DNA from: Rhodococcus qingshengii JCM 15477
GTDB lineage: Bacteria; Actinomycetota; Actinomycetes; Mycobacteriales; Mycobacteriaceae
DNA: 64,000 nucleotides
NCBI RefSeq assembly: GCF_023221595.1
Contig: NZ_CP096563.1
Span: forward strand, 248,001 to 312,000
Direction: 5' to 3'
In this document: piece by piece, positions 51,644-60,632 of the stretch
Layout: each line of letters begins with the position of its first letter
How positions within the stretch are numbered: the stretch's first letter is position 1
The notes under the pieces: model-generated
What the model was told of the DNA's origin: nothing
The model's input: only the letters and a program-made list of their open reading frames with translations
The model's database searches: none
Position numbers and translations under genes: made by a program

Positions 51644-52471
51644 TCAGCTGGTGATCTCGACGATGACCTGCTCGTTGTCCACGGTGTACCCGAGGTATTC
51701 GAACGAGATGCCGGTGCGTGTGACGAACTCCGTCCACGCCCGGTACTCGTGCTGCTGCCACCCGGGATAGTTGAAGAATTCGTCGAAGACGACGATCGAC
51801 CCGGGTACCAGGCGGTCGCCGAGGAGATCGAGCACCGTCTTGGTGGACGAGTAGAGATCGGCGTCGAGGTGCAGGAACGCAACGGGGCCGGGTTCGTCGT
51901 CCAGGAACGAGGGCAGGGTGTCCTCGAAGAGGCCCGGAACAAGTTGCGCTCCAGGTACTTCGGGGACTGATTCCTGAGCGAACTCACCAACCGGGAACCC
52001 GGTCCGCCAGGTTTCCGGAAGGCCGGAGAACACGTCGAAACCCGCGACGGTTCCCTCGCGTTCGGTGAATGCCTCCGCGATGATCCTGAGTGTGGTTCCG
52101 CTGGCAACGCCGAATTCGAGTGCCATGCCGGGTATTTCGATCAATCCCAGTGCATGGCGAAGCGTGTCGTGTGGGTGGCCGAACGTCTCGGCGACGCGAA
52201 GGTGTTCGAGGATGAACTCTGCGGTCGATGCCGTCGCTTGCAGGTCCACGGCGTAGGCCAGATCCCGTCGCTGACGAAATTCCAGTTCGTCGATCCTGGA
52301 CCGGAGGCCCGCGATGTCACCGCGGGCCCCGGCCAGTTCGTCACGTGAGAGCGTCAGCGCATCGAGGATCTGTTGCGTGCGATCTGCGTTGCGCCGGTCG
52401 GCGGCCTCGACCACCTCGGATACCGCACGCTGAAGCTTGGTTCTGGCGCTGGAACGGAACTGCTCGAACAT
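51644..52471 (-). CDS. TylF/macrocin-type class I methyltransferase
   Basis: 275 residues. A helical N-terminus (about 1-75, heptad-like with many Arg/Glu/Leu) precedes a methyltransferase domain with LEFGVASGTTLRIIAEAF as the SAM site. FDVFSGLPETW, HLDADLYSSTKT and DEFFNYPGW are hallmarks of the TylF/Methyltransf_24 family of sugar O-methyltransferases, in which Asp residues bind Mg. Its stop is three bases from the convergent glfT2 stop. A galactan or lipid-linked sugar is a reasonable acceptor guess from context only. Confidence 0.85.
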   Translation of the reverse strand: MFEQFRSSARTKLQRAVSEVVEAADRRNADRTQQILDALTLSRDELAGARGDIAGLRSRIDELEFRQRRDLAYAVDLQATASTAEFILEHLRVAETFGHPHDTLRHALGLIEIPGMALEFGVASGTTLRIIAEAFTEREGTVAGFDVFSGLPETWRTGFPVGEFAQESVPEVPGAQLVPGLFEDTLPSFLDDEPGPVAFLHLDADLYSSTKTVLDLLGDRLVPGSIVVFDEFFNYPGWQQHEYRAWTEFVTRTGISFEYLGYTVDNEQVIVEITS

Positions 52472-52517
52472 GGCAACCTCTCGTCGGGATCACTCCCATG
52501 CTGCCAGGCTTTGTTCG

Positions 52518-53588
52518 CTACCGGTCCCGACCGCGGTAGTGACTCTTGAGTTGTCGGGAGATCACCTTGATCTCCCGCGTCCTCTCTGCCTGCAGACGAG
52601 CATCGCTTCGCGCGGCGTTCCATGCATTCTCTCGCTGTAGTTTCCGGTAGCTCGCAAGTCTCCGTTCGTCGATATCGCCACGCCCGAGTGCGCTCAGGAC
52701 TGCGCATCCCGGCTCGGAGTTGTGTGCGCAATCGGAGAACCGGCACTCTGCAATCAGCTCCTCGATCTCGGGGAACGTCTTGTCGATCCCCTCCGCTGCG
52801 TTCCACATGCCGACCCCTCGCAGGCCGGGTGTGTCGATCAGTGTCCGGCCGCCGGAGAATGAGATCAACTCTCTGGTGACGGTGGTGTGGCGTCCCTTTC
52901 CGTCACCGGTCCGAACGCGACCGGTCTCGAGTCGATCGGCGTCTGTGGTGTCCGCGAGGAGGGCGTTCGCGAGCGTCGACTTACCGGCGCCTGATGGACC
53001 GAGTATCGCCACGGTGCCGTCCAGAACTGCATCGAGTACATCCATTCCTTCGTTGGTCTCGGCACTGACGGCCAGCACTGTTGCGCCGGGCGCAATGGCA
53101 GTGACCTCGGCGAGAGTGTCGGAGATATAGTGAGCTGCATCCGATTTGGTGAGTGCCACGACAGGGGTTGCACCACTTTCCCAGGCGAGTGCGAGTAGTC
53201 GCTCGATGCGCCCGAGATCGACGTCGCCGTCCGAAGCCGTGGCGATGACGACGGTGTCGACATTGGCCGCCAGAATCTGGCCTTCCGATTTTCCGGATGC
53301 CGAGGATCGAACGATGCTGCTTGATCGAGGGAGTATCGAAGTGACCGTGTGCATCTCGGGTTCGCGTGAGTCCCGTAACTCGGCCACGGCGACCCAGTCA
53401 CCCGTACAGAGTGGATCGCTGCCGCTGAGTGCGCGAACTGTGCCTTCGGCGACGGCCACGTCACACCGCCCCCGGTCGACGCGAAGAACGCGCCCGGGTG
53501 CGGAGTCCGGTGGGGCCAGGGCAGTGAATTTGTTCGAGAGTGTTGCGTTCCAACCGTATTCGGTCAGGGGCGTGCTGTTTTCCGACAT
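52518..53588 (-). CDS. rsgA: Ribosome small-subunit-dependent GTPase A
   Basis: Late 30S ribosome maturation GTPase. 356 residues from ATG 53588 (MSENSTPL). The N-terminal OB-fold has DPLCTGDWVAV; the circularly permuted GTPase has G4 TKSD before G1 GPSGAGKSTL and G3 DTPGLRG; the C-terminal zinc site is CRFSDCAHNSEPGC. The permuted order is diagnostic. It is a housekeeping gene embedded among galactan genes, in the same direction as glfT1 but separated from it by about 200 bases. Confidence 0.95.
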   Translation of the reverse strand: MSENSTPLTEYGWNATLSNKFTALAPPDSAPGRVLRVDRGRCDVAVAEGTVRALSGSDPLCTGDWVAVAELRDSREPEMHTVTSILPRSSSIVRSSASGKSEGQILAANVDTVVIATASDGDVDLGRIERLLALAWESGATPVVALTKSDAAHYISDTLAEVTAIAPGATVLAVSAETNEGMDVLDAVLDGTVAILGPSGAGKSTLANALLADTTDADRLETGRVRTGDGKGRHTTVTRELISFSGGRTLIDTPGLRGVGMWNAAEGIDKTFPEIEELIAECRFSDCAHNSEPGCAVLSALGRGDIDERRLASYRKLQRENAWNAARSDARLQAERTREIKVISRQLKSHYRGRDR

Positions 53589-53785
53589 GGTGAGTGTGTC
53601 CTCGAGTACGAAGAAGTGTGAATGTTGACGGTGCTGAAACTGCGGAACACGACAGTCATCAATACTCACTCCTCGAAAATCTCAGGACGCACCATGCGTC
53701 GGATCAGAATCGTCTCAGCCGCAGGCGCGACTGTGCAACTGATTTAAAAGATATCGGGGCAACTGCTTCAACTCAGGACGACTGA
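53589..53785. other. Gap between glfT1 end and rsgA start (197 bases)
   Basis: No coding sequence seen. It must contain the rsgA promoter and the end of the wzm-wzt-glfT1 transcript. A small six-base inverted repeat (GACGCA-CCA-TGCGTC, near 53692) is the only structure noticed and is too weak to call. Confidence 0.4.
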
Positions 53786-54682
53786 CTAACTCGGGCGTTC
53801 GAACTTTTCTTCCCGGCCGAGCTTGCGCAGTCGCATCCACTCGCGCAGTCCTGCCGGATCGCGGCGTGTGATCAGGAAGTACCAGCCGAACCGAACCCAT
53901 TCCTGCGGAAGCAGTTTCCGCATTCCCGGTTGGGCGAGGATGTATCCACGGTTGCGGTACGTGAAGTAGCGCTTCGTGTCGTTGTCGGGGTACTGCGTGT
54001 GCATGCGTCCGCCGAGGATCGGCTTGAACTCGTCCGCGCCGTTGGGGTGGACGTAGGCAGTTTGCAGGCAGGTACCGAACTTCAGGCCGGAGCGCACGAG
54101 GCGACGGTGTACCTCGACCTCGTCGCCGCGGACGAACAGGCGTAGATCCGGAACACCGACGGCATCGATCGCGTCGGCGGTGAACAGTGCGCCGTTGAAG
54201 AGGGACGCGATACCGGGCAGGAGATCCTCGTCGCCGAGTTCGGAACGCAACCGGCGCCACGACGTGCCGCGGCGAAGTGGGAAGGCAAGGCGGTCGGGGT
54301 TGTCGATGTCGCAGACGACGGGGGAGACCTCGGCCAGGTCGTTTCGAATTGCACAGTCGAGCAGTGTTTCCAGGACTTCGGGACCCTCCGGGCGCCCGTC
54401 GTCGTCTGCGAGCCAGACGCGGTCGGCGCCGAGCGAAAGTGCGTAGAGAATGCCCAGAGCAAATCCTCCGGCACCGCCGAGGTTGTGCTGAGAACCGATG
54501 TAACTGGTCGGCAGTGGGGCGTTGTCGACGAGCTCTTTCACATCGGCTTCGTCGGCATTGTCGACGACAACAAGATGGTCGAGCGGCCGCGACTGGGTGC
54601 TGAGAACCTTCAAGGATTCGGCCAGCAGTTCACGCCGCTTGTGCGTGACGACGACACCGATGATTTTCTCGGGTGCGCTCAC
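53786..54682 (-). CDS. glfT1: Galactofuranosyltransferase GlfT1 (galactan initiator)
   Basis: Adds the first two galactofuranoses to the rhamnosyl linker lipid before GlfT2 extends the chain. 298 residues, GT2 fold: GVVVTHKRRELL, QHNLGGAGGFALG, the acidic metal site WLADDDGRPEG, and VRGDEVEVHRRL near the catalytic base. Mycobacterial Rv3782 has this size and neighbours (Rv3781 wzt, Rv3783 wzm). ATG overlaps the wzt stop by four bases. The same NLGGAGGF motif occurs in GlfT2. Confidence 0.92.
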   Translation of the reverse strand: MSAPEKIIGVVVTHKRRELLAESLKVLSTQSRPLDHLVVVDNADEADVKELVDNAPLPTSYIGSQHNLGGAGGFALGILYALSLGADRVWLADDDGRPEGPEVLETLLDCAIRNDLAEVSPVVCDIDNPDRLAFPLRRGTSWRRLRSELGDEDLLPGIASLFNGALFTADAIDAVGVPDLRLFVRGDEVEVHRRLVRSGLKFGTCLQTAYVHPNGADEFKPILGGRMHTQYPDNDTKRYFTYRNRGYILAQPGMRKLLPQEWVRFGWYFLITRRDPAGLREWMRLRKLGREEKFERPS

Positions 54683-55485
54683 GGGGTGCTCTCCCGTTCC
54701 GTTTCCTTGATGACGTGGCGCACATGCTCTGCGGCGTCGTCACCTTCGTAGGCGCGCACGACGTCTTCGATGTCGCCTTGCATGCGGATCTGGCCGTGGT
54801 CGATCCACATGGCGCTGTTGCACAGCTGGGCGAGGAATTCGTTGGAGTGGCTGGCGAATACCAGGATTCCGGAGCGTTCCACCAGCTTCTGAAGCCGGAT
54901 GCGAGCTTTCTTCATGAATTCGGCGTCGACAGCCCCGATGCCTTCGTCGAGTAGCAGGATCTCGGGATCGATACTGGTGACGACGCCCATGGCAACGCGC
55001 ACGCGCATGCCGGTGGAGTACGTGCGCAACGGCATCGAGAGGTAATCACCAAGTTCGGTGAATTCGGCGATGTCGTCCATTTTCGCGAGCATCTGCTTGC
55101 GGGTCTGACCGAGGAACAGGCCGCGGATGATGATGTTCTCGTAGCCGGAGATCTCGGGGTCCATGCCGACGCCGAGATCGAAAACAGGTGCGACGCGTCC
55201 GCGAATACTGGCGGATCCTCGAGTGGGTTCGTAGATTCCGGAGAGCAAGCGCAGCAGGGTGGACTTTCCGGCGCCGTTGTGGCCGACCAGCCCTACACGA
55301 TCGCCCTCTTTGAGGTTCATCGTGATGTCTTTCAGGGCTTCTACGACCACGACATCGGAACTGTTGCGGCCGATGGCGCCACCTGCTTTGCCGAGAAATG
55401 CCTTCTTCATCGACCGGGACTTCGCGTCGAAGATCGGGAAGTCGACGCAGGCGTTGTGCGTTGAGATGTTCACATGTTCGGTCAT
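54679..55485 (-). CDS. wzt: Galactan ABC exporter, ATP-binding protein (Wzt/RfbE)
   Basis: 268 residues. Walker A GHNGAGKST, signature YSTGMRVRVAMG, Walker B ILLLDEG and the H-loop FASHSNEF are all intact. It powers export of the lipid-linked galactan with the Wzm permease. The protein ends soon after the nucleotide-binding domain, without the C-terminal carbohydrate-binding extension of O-antigen Wzt proteins that read a terminal cap. Neighbours match Rv3781-Rv3783. Confidence 0.92.
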   Translation of the reverse strand: MTEHVNISTHNACVDFPIFDAKSRSMKKAFLGKAGGAIGRNSSDVVVVEALKDITMNLKEGDRVGLVGHNGAGKSTLLRLLSGIYEPTRGSASIRGRVAPVFDLGVGMDPEISGYENIIIRGLFLGQTRKQMLAKMDDIAEFTELGDYLSMPLRTYSTGMRVRVAMGVVTSIDPEILLLDEGIGAVDAEFMKKARIRLQKLVERSGILVFASHSNEFLAQLCNSAMWIDHGQIRMQGDIEDVVRAYEGDDAAEHVRHVIKETERESTP

Positions 55486-55495
55486 TGCGATGTCC

Positions 55496-56368
55496 CTAAA
55501 CCCAGTAGGGCACGCGGGCCCGGTATTTGCGAAGCGCCAGCAAGGCGACGGCCCACCCGACCACGGTGATCGTGATGACGATGTACCAGTGGTAAAGCTC
55601 TTGGGGCTGCCCGATCATCGGCGCGCGGACGATGTCCAGGTAATGGAACAGCGGATTGAGTTCGGCGATCTTTGCGCGATCTCGGACGGCGCCGCCCTGA
55701 GCCTCGAGGCTTTGCGTTGTCCACATGATCGGTGTCAGCACGAAAAGGAGCAACGTCAGCGAAGACAGAATCGGTGCGATGTCGCGGTATCGAGTGGCGA
55801 AGATGCCGAACACGATCGAGACCCACAGTGCATTGAGCACGATAAGTCCCAACGCCGGGATCGCGGCTAGCGACGCCCAGCTCAGATTCCGCCAGACTCC
55901 GAACGCGACCACCATGATCACGTAGATCAGGAGGTTGTGTGCGAAGAACAGAATTTGCCGCCACACCAGACGGTAGATGTGCACGCTCAAGGCCGATGGC
56001 AGCTGTTTGATCAGGCCTTCGTTGGCGACAAAAACTTCGGAACCCTCGATGATCGAGGCATTGATGAGGTTCCAGACGATCAGGCCCACCGTCACGTACG
56101 GCAGGAACTCCTGGAGTGGCATGTCCAACAGGGCCGCGTACAGGATGCCGATGGCGGTGGCCTGCACGCCGGTGGCGATCGTGATCCAGAACGGACCGAT
56201 CACCGACCGGCGGTAGCGCTGTTTGATGTCCTGCCAGCCGAGGCTGAGCCACAACTCACGCTGATTCAGACCGTCGCGAAGGTCTTTGAACGCACGACGG
56301 AACGTCTGGGAGTCGGACACGGGCGCGGGTGCGTCCGGCGTCTCGGATTCGATTGCGGATGCTGACAC
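55496..56368 (-). CDS. wzm: Galactan ABC exporter, permease (Wzm/RfbD)
   Basis: 290 residues with a soluble N-terminus of about 60 and six hydrophobic helices of the ABC-2 type (for example LPYVTVGLIVWNLINAS and VLTPIMWTTQSLEAQGG). The segment RELWLSLGWQDIKQRYRRS is typical of polysaccharide-export permeases, where it forms the amphipathic interface helix and coupling region. Ten bases separate it from wzt on the same transcript. It moves lipid-linked galactan to the outer face before arabinan addition. Confidence 0.92.
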   Translation of the reverse strand: MSASAIESETPDAPAPVSDSQTFRRAFKDLRDGLNQRELWLSLGWQDIKQRYRRSVIGPFWITIATGVQATAIGILYAALLDMPLQEFLPYVTVGLIVWNLINASIIEGSEVFVANEGLIKQLPSALSVHIYRLVWRQILFFAHNLLIYVIMVVAFGVWRNLSWASLAAIPALGLIVLNALWVSIVFGIFATRYRDIAPILSSLTLLLFVLTPIMWTTQSLEAQGGAVRDRAKIAELNPLFHYLDIVRAPMIGQPQELYHWYIVITITVVGWAVALLALRKYRARVPYWV

Positions 56369-56432
56369 GGAGGTCGAGCCTACCGGCCTGGCGTCGGAGC
56401 CGGTTTTCCCGCGGACTTCGTGGTGGTCCGGG

Positions 56433-57002
56433 TTACAGATACTGGCCGGTTCCCGGGCTCTGTTGGTCCGGATGGGCAGGCGAATGCGGAGCCCCGATGC
56501 TCATGCCGGGAGGCAGTGCGCCCTGCCGCATTTGTTCGAGCTGGGCGCGCGCTGCCATCTGCTGCGCGAACAGTGCGGTTTGAATTCCGTGGAACAGTCC
56601 TTCGAGCCAGCCGACGAGTTGGGCCTGCGCGATTCGCAGTTCGGCGTCGGAGGGAATGGAGTCGTCGGTGAACGGGAGGCTCAGTCGCTCGAGTTCTTCA
56701 CGGAGTTCGGGTGCCAGGCCTTGTTCCAGTTCTCGGATGGACGAGGTGTGGATGTCCTTGAGGCGCTTGCGGCTGGCGTCGTCGAGCGGCGCGCCGCGCA
56801 CTTCTTCCAAGAGTTGTTTGATCATCGTGCCGATTCGCATGACCTTGGCCGGCTGCTCGACCATCTCGGCGACGGACTCGGCTTCGGATTCCGCGCCTTC
56901 GGTGGTGCCGGATGTGGAGGCCTCTGCCTCGGCCGCCGGCATTGCGACGGGTCGACCGTCGGGTCCGATAACGAGTACCTGCTCTTTGTCGGGGTTCGTC
57001 AT
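56433..57002 (-). CDS. bpa: Bacterial proteasome activator Bpa/PafE
   Basis: ATP-independent ring activator that opens the 20S proteasome for unfolded substrates. 189 residues. An acidic, disordered N-terminus (to about 45) is followed by a helical bundle with VMRIGTMIKQLLEEVRGAPLD split over two helices, LERLSLPF and LRIAQAQLVGWLEGLFHG. The protein ends exactly in GQYL, the C-terminal motif that docks into the proteasome alpha ring. M. tuberculosis Rv3780 lies in the same neighbourhood, next to Rv3781-Rv3783. Confidence 0.95.
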   Translation of the reverse strand: MTNPDKEQVLVIGPDGRPVAMPAAEAEASTSGTTEGAESEAESVAEMVEQPAKVMRIGTMIKQLLEEVRGAPLDDASRKRLKDIHTSSIRELEQGLAPELREELERLSLPFTDDSIPSDAELRIAQAQLVGWLEGLFHGIQTALFAQQMAARAQLEQMRQGALPPGMSIGAPHSPAHPDQQSPGTGQYL

Positions 57003-57121
57003 GCTTCCATCTTGTCGTGTGTGGGCGACAAACGCCGCGTAACCCCCAAAAAGTTAGCTATCGAATAACTGTACTGACGGGTAATTGGGTGACTGCCTTC
57101 GACTAAGCGGGCGTCTGCACC

Positions 57122-57127
57122 TAGAGT
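57122..57127 (+). promoter_or_regulatory. -10 element for a leaderless transcript
   Basis: TAGAGT lies seven bases before the ATG at 57135, consistent with transcription starting at the start codon. No Shine-Dalgarno is visible. It supports ATG 57135 over the in-frame GTG at 57126, which overlaps this element. Confidence 0.45.
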
Positions 57128-57134
57128 GTCGAGC

Positions 57135-58337
57135 ATGGCTTACGACGTTGCCCGCGTACGGGGGTTGATTCCCTCACTCGGTGACGGCTGGATCCACCTC
57201 GATCCGCAGGCCGGAATGCAGATCCCGGACGCCGTCTCGCGGACGGTCTCCACCGCGTTCCGTGCCTCTGCATCTTCTTCCTCCGGTCGCCACGTCTCGA
57301 ACCGTCGTAGTGCTGCCATTCTCGAGAGTGCGCGCACCGCGGTCGCCGATCTGGTCGGCGGAGATCCTGCGGGAGTCGTTCTCGGATCAGACCGAGCGGT
57401 GTTGTTGGCTTGGCTCGCCGTGTCGCTGAGTTCGCGGTTGGGCCTCGGAACCGGTCTCGTGCTCTCGCGCCTCGACGAAGAGGCGAACGTCGCGCCCTGG
57501 CTTCGTGTGGCCAGTCGCTACGGCGCTCAGGTGCGATGGGCAGAGGTCGAAATCGAAACGTGTGAGCTCCCGAGTTGGCAGTTCAACGATCTCATCACCT
57601 CGACCACTCGATTGGTGGCCTTGACGGCCGCATCACCGGTCGTCGGTTCGGCTCCGAACGTCCGCGCCGCAGCTGATCGTCTGCACGAATTCGGCGGACT
57701 GATGGTGGTCGACGCCGTCGGTGCAGCGCCATATGCGCATGTGGACATGGCTGATCTCGGGGCGGACATCGTTGCCGTCAGCGCGCCGTCGTGGGGCGGT
57801 CCACAGGTGGGCGCACTCGTCTTCCGCGATCCCGGACTGCTCGACCGGATTCCGGCCGTGTCGCTCAACCCGTACGCGCGTGGCGCCGAGCGACTCGAGG
57901 TGGGCGGTCATCAGTTCGCGCTGCTGTCCGGTCTCACGTCGTCGATCGATTTCCTGGCGGGCTTGGACGAATCGGCAACGGGAACCAGGCGTGAGCGCCT
58001 CGAAACCTCGATCAGCTCGCTGCAGGACTACCAGGACGGTCTGTTCGATCACCTCATGCGTTCTCTCGCAGCCCTGCCCAACGTGATGGTGATCGGCGGC
58101 GCACCCACGCGGGTGCCGACGCTCAGCTTCACACTCGAGGGGATGGCGGCAGACAAGGTCGCGGCGCACCTGGCCGACAAGCGCATCGCGACGGTCAGCG
58201 GTACGCATGGTGGTTCCAGGCTGCTCGACGCCCTCGGTGTCAACGACGAAGGCGGCGCGGTCACCGTCGGCCTTGCGCCGTATACGACGCGGTACGAGAT
58301 CAATCAGCTGGTCGCCGAACTCGGCGCCCTGGGCTGA
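57135..58337 (+). CDS. Class V aminotransferase / cysteine desulfurase-fold protein lacking the cofactor lysine
   Basis: 400 residues with the overall plan of the SufS/Csd family: DGWIHLDPQAGMQ at the N-terminus, RRSAAILESAR, ASPVVGSAPNVRAAADRLHEFG, and VVDAVGAAPYAHVDMADLGAD. Where active enzymes have a His-Lys (SGHK-x-GP-x-G), this protein reads VSAPSWGGPQVGALVF. Only two lysines occur in the whole chain, both near residue 340 in ADKVAAHLADKR, so the PLP Schiff-base lysine is missing. It is the likely counterpart of M. tuberculosis Rv3778c. Function unknown; a non-PLP or pseudo-enzyme role is inferred. Confidence 0.85.
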   Translation: MAYDVARVRGLIPSLGDGWIHLDPQAGMQIPDAVSRTVSTAFRASASSSSGRHVSNRRSAAILESARTAVADLVGGDPAGVVLGSDRAVLLAWLAVSLSSRLGLGTGLVLSRLDEEANVAPWLRVASRYGAQVRWAEVEIETCELPSWQFNDLITSTTRLVALTAASPVVGSAPNVRAAADRLHEFGGLMVVDAVGAAPYAHVDMADLGADIVAVSAPSWGGPQVGALVFRDPGLLDRIPAVSLNPYARGAERLEVGGHQFALLSGLTSSIDFLAGLDESATGTRRERLETSISSLQDYQDGLFDHLMRSLAALPNVMVIGGAPTRVPTLSFTLEGMAADKVAAHLADKRIATVSGTHGGSRLLDALGVNDEGGAVTVGLAPYTTRYEINQLVAELGALG

Positions 58338-58352
58338 TCGATCCCGCTCGGC

Positions 58353-59342
58353 TCACTTCACGGTGAGGATGACCTTGCCTACGGTTTCCGGCGAATCCAG
58401 CAACTGATGGGCTAATGGCGCCTCGGTGATCGGAAGTTCGGTCGACACGATCGGTTGAACCGATCCATCGGCGATCAACGGCCACAACTTCGCACGGACG
58501 TCGGCGACGATGTCCGCTTTACCGCCTGGGCCGGTGAGCGGACGCCCGCGCAGGCCCGTCGACGTGATGTTTCCGCGCTTTCCCATTAGCTTGGCGATGT
58601 CGACTTCGCCCTTGCGGCCACCCTGCATTCCGATGATCACGACGTGGCCGTCCATGGCGAGTGCGTCGACGTTGCGCCCGAGGTACGACGCTCCCATGTT
58701 GTCCAGAACCACATCGGCGCCGTGGTTGTCGGTGGCTTCGGCGAGTGATGCTACGAAGTCGCTGTCGCGATAGTTGATGAGAATATCCGCGCCCAATTCG
58801 CGGCAGCGGTTCAATTTGTCCTCCGAACCCGCGGTAACTGCGACGCGGGCGCCGAGGGCTTTGCCGACCTGGATGGCGTGGGTGCCGATTCCGCCGCCAC
58901 CGCCATGGACGAGTAGTACCTGTCCGCGTCGTAGACCGCCGCGCATCACGACGTTCGACCACACCGTGCACGCAACTTCCGGCAGAGACGCTGCGACACG
59001 GAGATCGACGCCCGCGGGAACCGGGAGAAGTTGTGTTGCCGGGACCGCGACCTTCTCGGCGTAACCGCCGCCGGCCAGCAGTGCGCAGACTTCGTCGCCG
59101 ACGGACCAACCCGTGACGTCTTCGCCGAGTTCGGTGATCACACCCGAGCATTCGAGGCCGAGAATGTCACTCGCGCCGGGCGGCGGCGGGTAGAAGCCTT
59201 GACGTTGGAGCAGGTCGGCGCGGTTGACTGCGGTCGCGGCGACCTCGACGAGTACGTGCCCGCGAGGTAGTTCAGGATCGGGCTGCTGCGCCCATTTCAT
59301 GACCTCGGGACCGCCGGGCTGATCGATCGTTATGGCGTACAT
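58353..59342 (-). CDS. NADPH:quinone oxidoreductase, zinc-free MDR family (Rv3777-like)
   Basis: 329 residues of the medium-chain dehydrogenase superfamily. The N-terminal GroES-like domain has VNRADLLQRQGFYPPPPG, followed by LGLECSGVI. The Rossmann motif is VHGGGGGIGTHAIQVGKALG, then TAGSEDKLNRCRELGAD and DVVLDNMGASYLG. The zinc-ligand residues of alcohol dehydrogenases are absent, as in quinone oxidoreductases and PIG3-like enzymes. Likely reduces quinones or enones with NADPH. Convergent with the preceding gene. Confidence 0.9.
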   Translation of the reverse strand: MYAITIDQPGGPEVMKWAQQPDPELPRGHVLVEVAATAVNRADLLQRQGFYPPPPGASDILGLECSGVITELGEDVTGWSVGDEVCALLAGGGYAEKVAVPATQLLPVPAGVDLRVAASLPEVACTVWSNVVMRGGLRRGQVLLVHGGGGGIGTHAIQVGKALGARVAVTAGSEDKLNRCRELGADILINYRDSDFVASLAEATDNHGADVVLDNMGASYLGRNVDALAMDGHVVIIGMQGGRKGEVDIAKLMGKRGNITSTGLRGRPLTGPGGKADIVADVRAKLWPLIADGSVQPIVSTELPITEAPLAHQLLDSPETVGKVILTVK

Positions 59343-59400
59343 GGATACGACGCTAGCGAATCTCCCCGCTGACGGGTGTTTTGCCGCTACCGTCGCGGAC

Positions 59401-60579
59401 GTGACTTACTTCGGGAACATGCAGAACGAGATTTATCTGACGGGACTGAGCGGCGCGAAGCCGGCTTTGCCGATGACTGCGGCAGGCTTGGAAGATGCCG
59501 CGCGCGAGCAACTCTCACCGGAGGCCTTCGGGTACATCGCCGGTAGCGCGTCGACCGAACGAACCGCGGAGTCGAATCTGCGTGCGTTCGACAAGCATGC
59601 GATCGTGCCGCGGATGTTGCGGGGGACTGCGGCGCCGGACGCACGCGATCTGAGCGTCGAGGTGTTGGGGACGCGGTTGGCTGCACCGATCCTGACGGCT
59701 CCGGTGGGCGTGCTCGGCTTGGTCCACGACGACGCCGAGGTTGCGGTCGGTTCGGTCACTGCCGAGTTGGGGATCGGATCGATTCTCTCGACGGCGGCAT
59801 CCTCGACCATCGAAGACGTAGCGGCGGCCTCCGGCGAGAACTGGTGGTACCAGCTGTACTGGCCGGCCGACGACGAGCTTGCCGAGTCGTTTGTCCGCCG
59901 AGCGGAGACGGCGGGCGCGAAGGCTATCGTCCTGACTGCCGACACTCCCGGTATGGGTTGGCGTCCAAGGGATCTCGAACTCGGTCACCTTCCGTTCCTG
60001 CAGGCGAAGGGTATTGCCAACTACCTGTCGGATCCGGTGTTCCGCGCCAAACTGGCCACGCCGCCCGAGGAGAGCGCAGAAGCGCTGCAGATCGCGGTTC
60101 TCACGTGGGTGTCGTTGTTCGGCAATCATGCGGTGCGGATTGCCGATATCGCGAAACTTCGCCAGTGGACGACACTTCCGATCGCAGTGAAGGGAATTGT
60201 CCATCCCGACGACGCACGTGAGGCCGTCGCAGCCGGCGCCAACGGCATTGTCGTGAGCAACCATGGTGGGCGTCAAGTTGACGGGTCGATTTCGGCACTC
60301 GATGCTCTCGGTCCCGTCGCTGATGCGGTGGGGCATGAGGTGAACATCCTGATGGACTCCGGAATTCGTTGTGGCGCAGACGTAATCAAGGCTCTGGCCT
60401 TGGGTGCCGACGCAGTGCTGTACGGGCGGCCGTGGGTGTACGGGTTGGGATTGGCCGGAGCGGACGGAGTGCGTCATGCATTGCGCAGTCTCCTGGCCGA
60501 CCTGGATCTCACCATGGGGCTGGCGGGGCTGGCATCGGTCGCCGAAATCGATTCCTCGATCCTCATGTCCAATTCGTGA
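59401..60579 (+). CDS. FMN-dependent alpha-hydroxy-acid oxidase (lactate 2-monooxygenase type)
   Basis: 392 residues, FMN TIM barrel. FGNMQNEIYLTG at the N-terminus is typical of lactate 2-monooxygenases. LTAPVGVLGL and WWYQLYWPAD carry FMN and substrate contacts, the catalytic His lies in VVSNHGGRQVDG, and MDSGIRCGADVIKAL binds phosphate. Probably oxidises L-lactate or a related 2-hydroxy acid to acetate and CO2 or to a keto acid. GTG 59401 is preferred; longer in-frame starts from 59332 would overlap the divergent oxidoreductase gene. Confidence 0.87.
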   Translation: MTYFGNMQNEIYLTGLSGAKPALPMTAAGLEDAAREQLSPEAFGYIAGSASTERTAESNLRAFDKHAIVPRMLRGTAAPDARDLSVEVLGTRLAAPILTAPVGVLGLVHDDAEVAVGSVTAELGIGSILSTAASSTIEDVAAASGENWWYQLYWPADDELAESFVRRAETAGAKAIVLTADTPGMGWRPRDLELGHLPFLQAKGIANYLSDPVFRAKLATPPEESAEALQIAVLTWVSLFGNHAVRIADIAKLRQWTTLPIAVKGIVHPDDAREAVAAGANGIVVSNHGGRQVDGSISALDALGPVADAVGHEVNILMDSGIRCGADVIKALALGADAVLYGRPWVYGLGLAGADGVRHALRSLLADLDLTMGLAGLASVAEIDSSILMSNS

Positions 60580-60618
60580 CTTTAGGGTGAGTCTTACTGT
60601 GACGGGCGGACACAGGTC

Positions 60619-60624
60619 TAAACT
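60619..60624 (+). promoter_or_regulatory. -10 element upstream of the MarR gene
   Basis: TAAACT ends eight bases before GTG 60633, compatible with a leaderless mRNA. It supports GTG 60633 rather than TTG 60624, which overlaps the element. Confidence 0.4.
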
Positions 60625-60632
60625 TGGAACCT

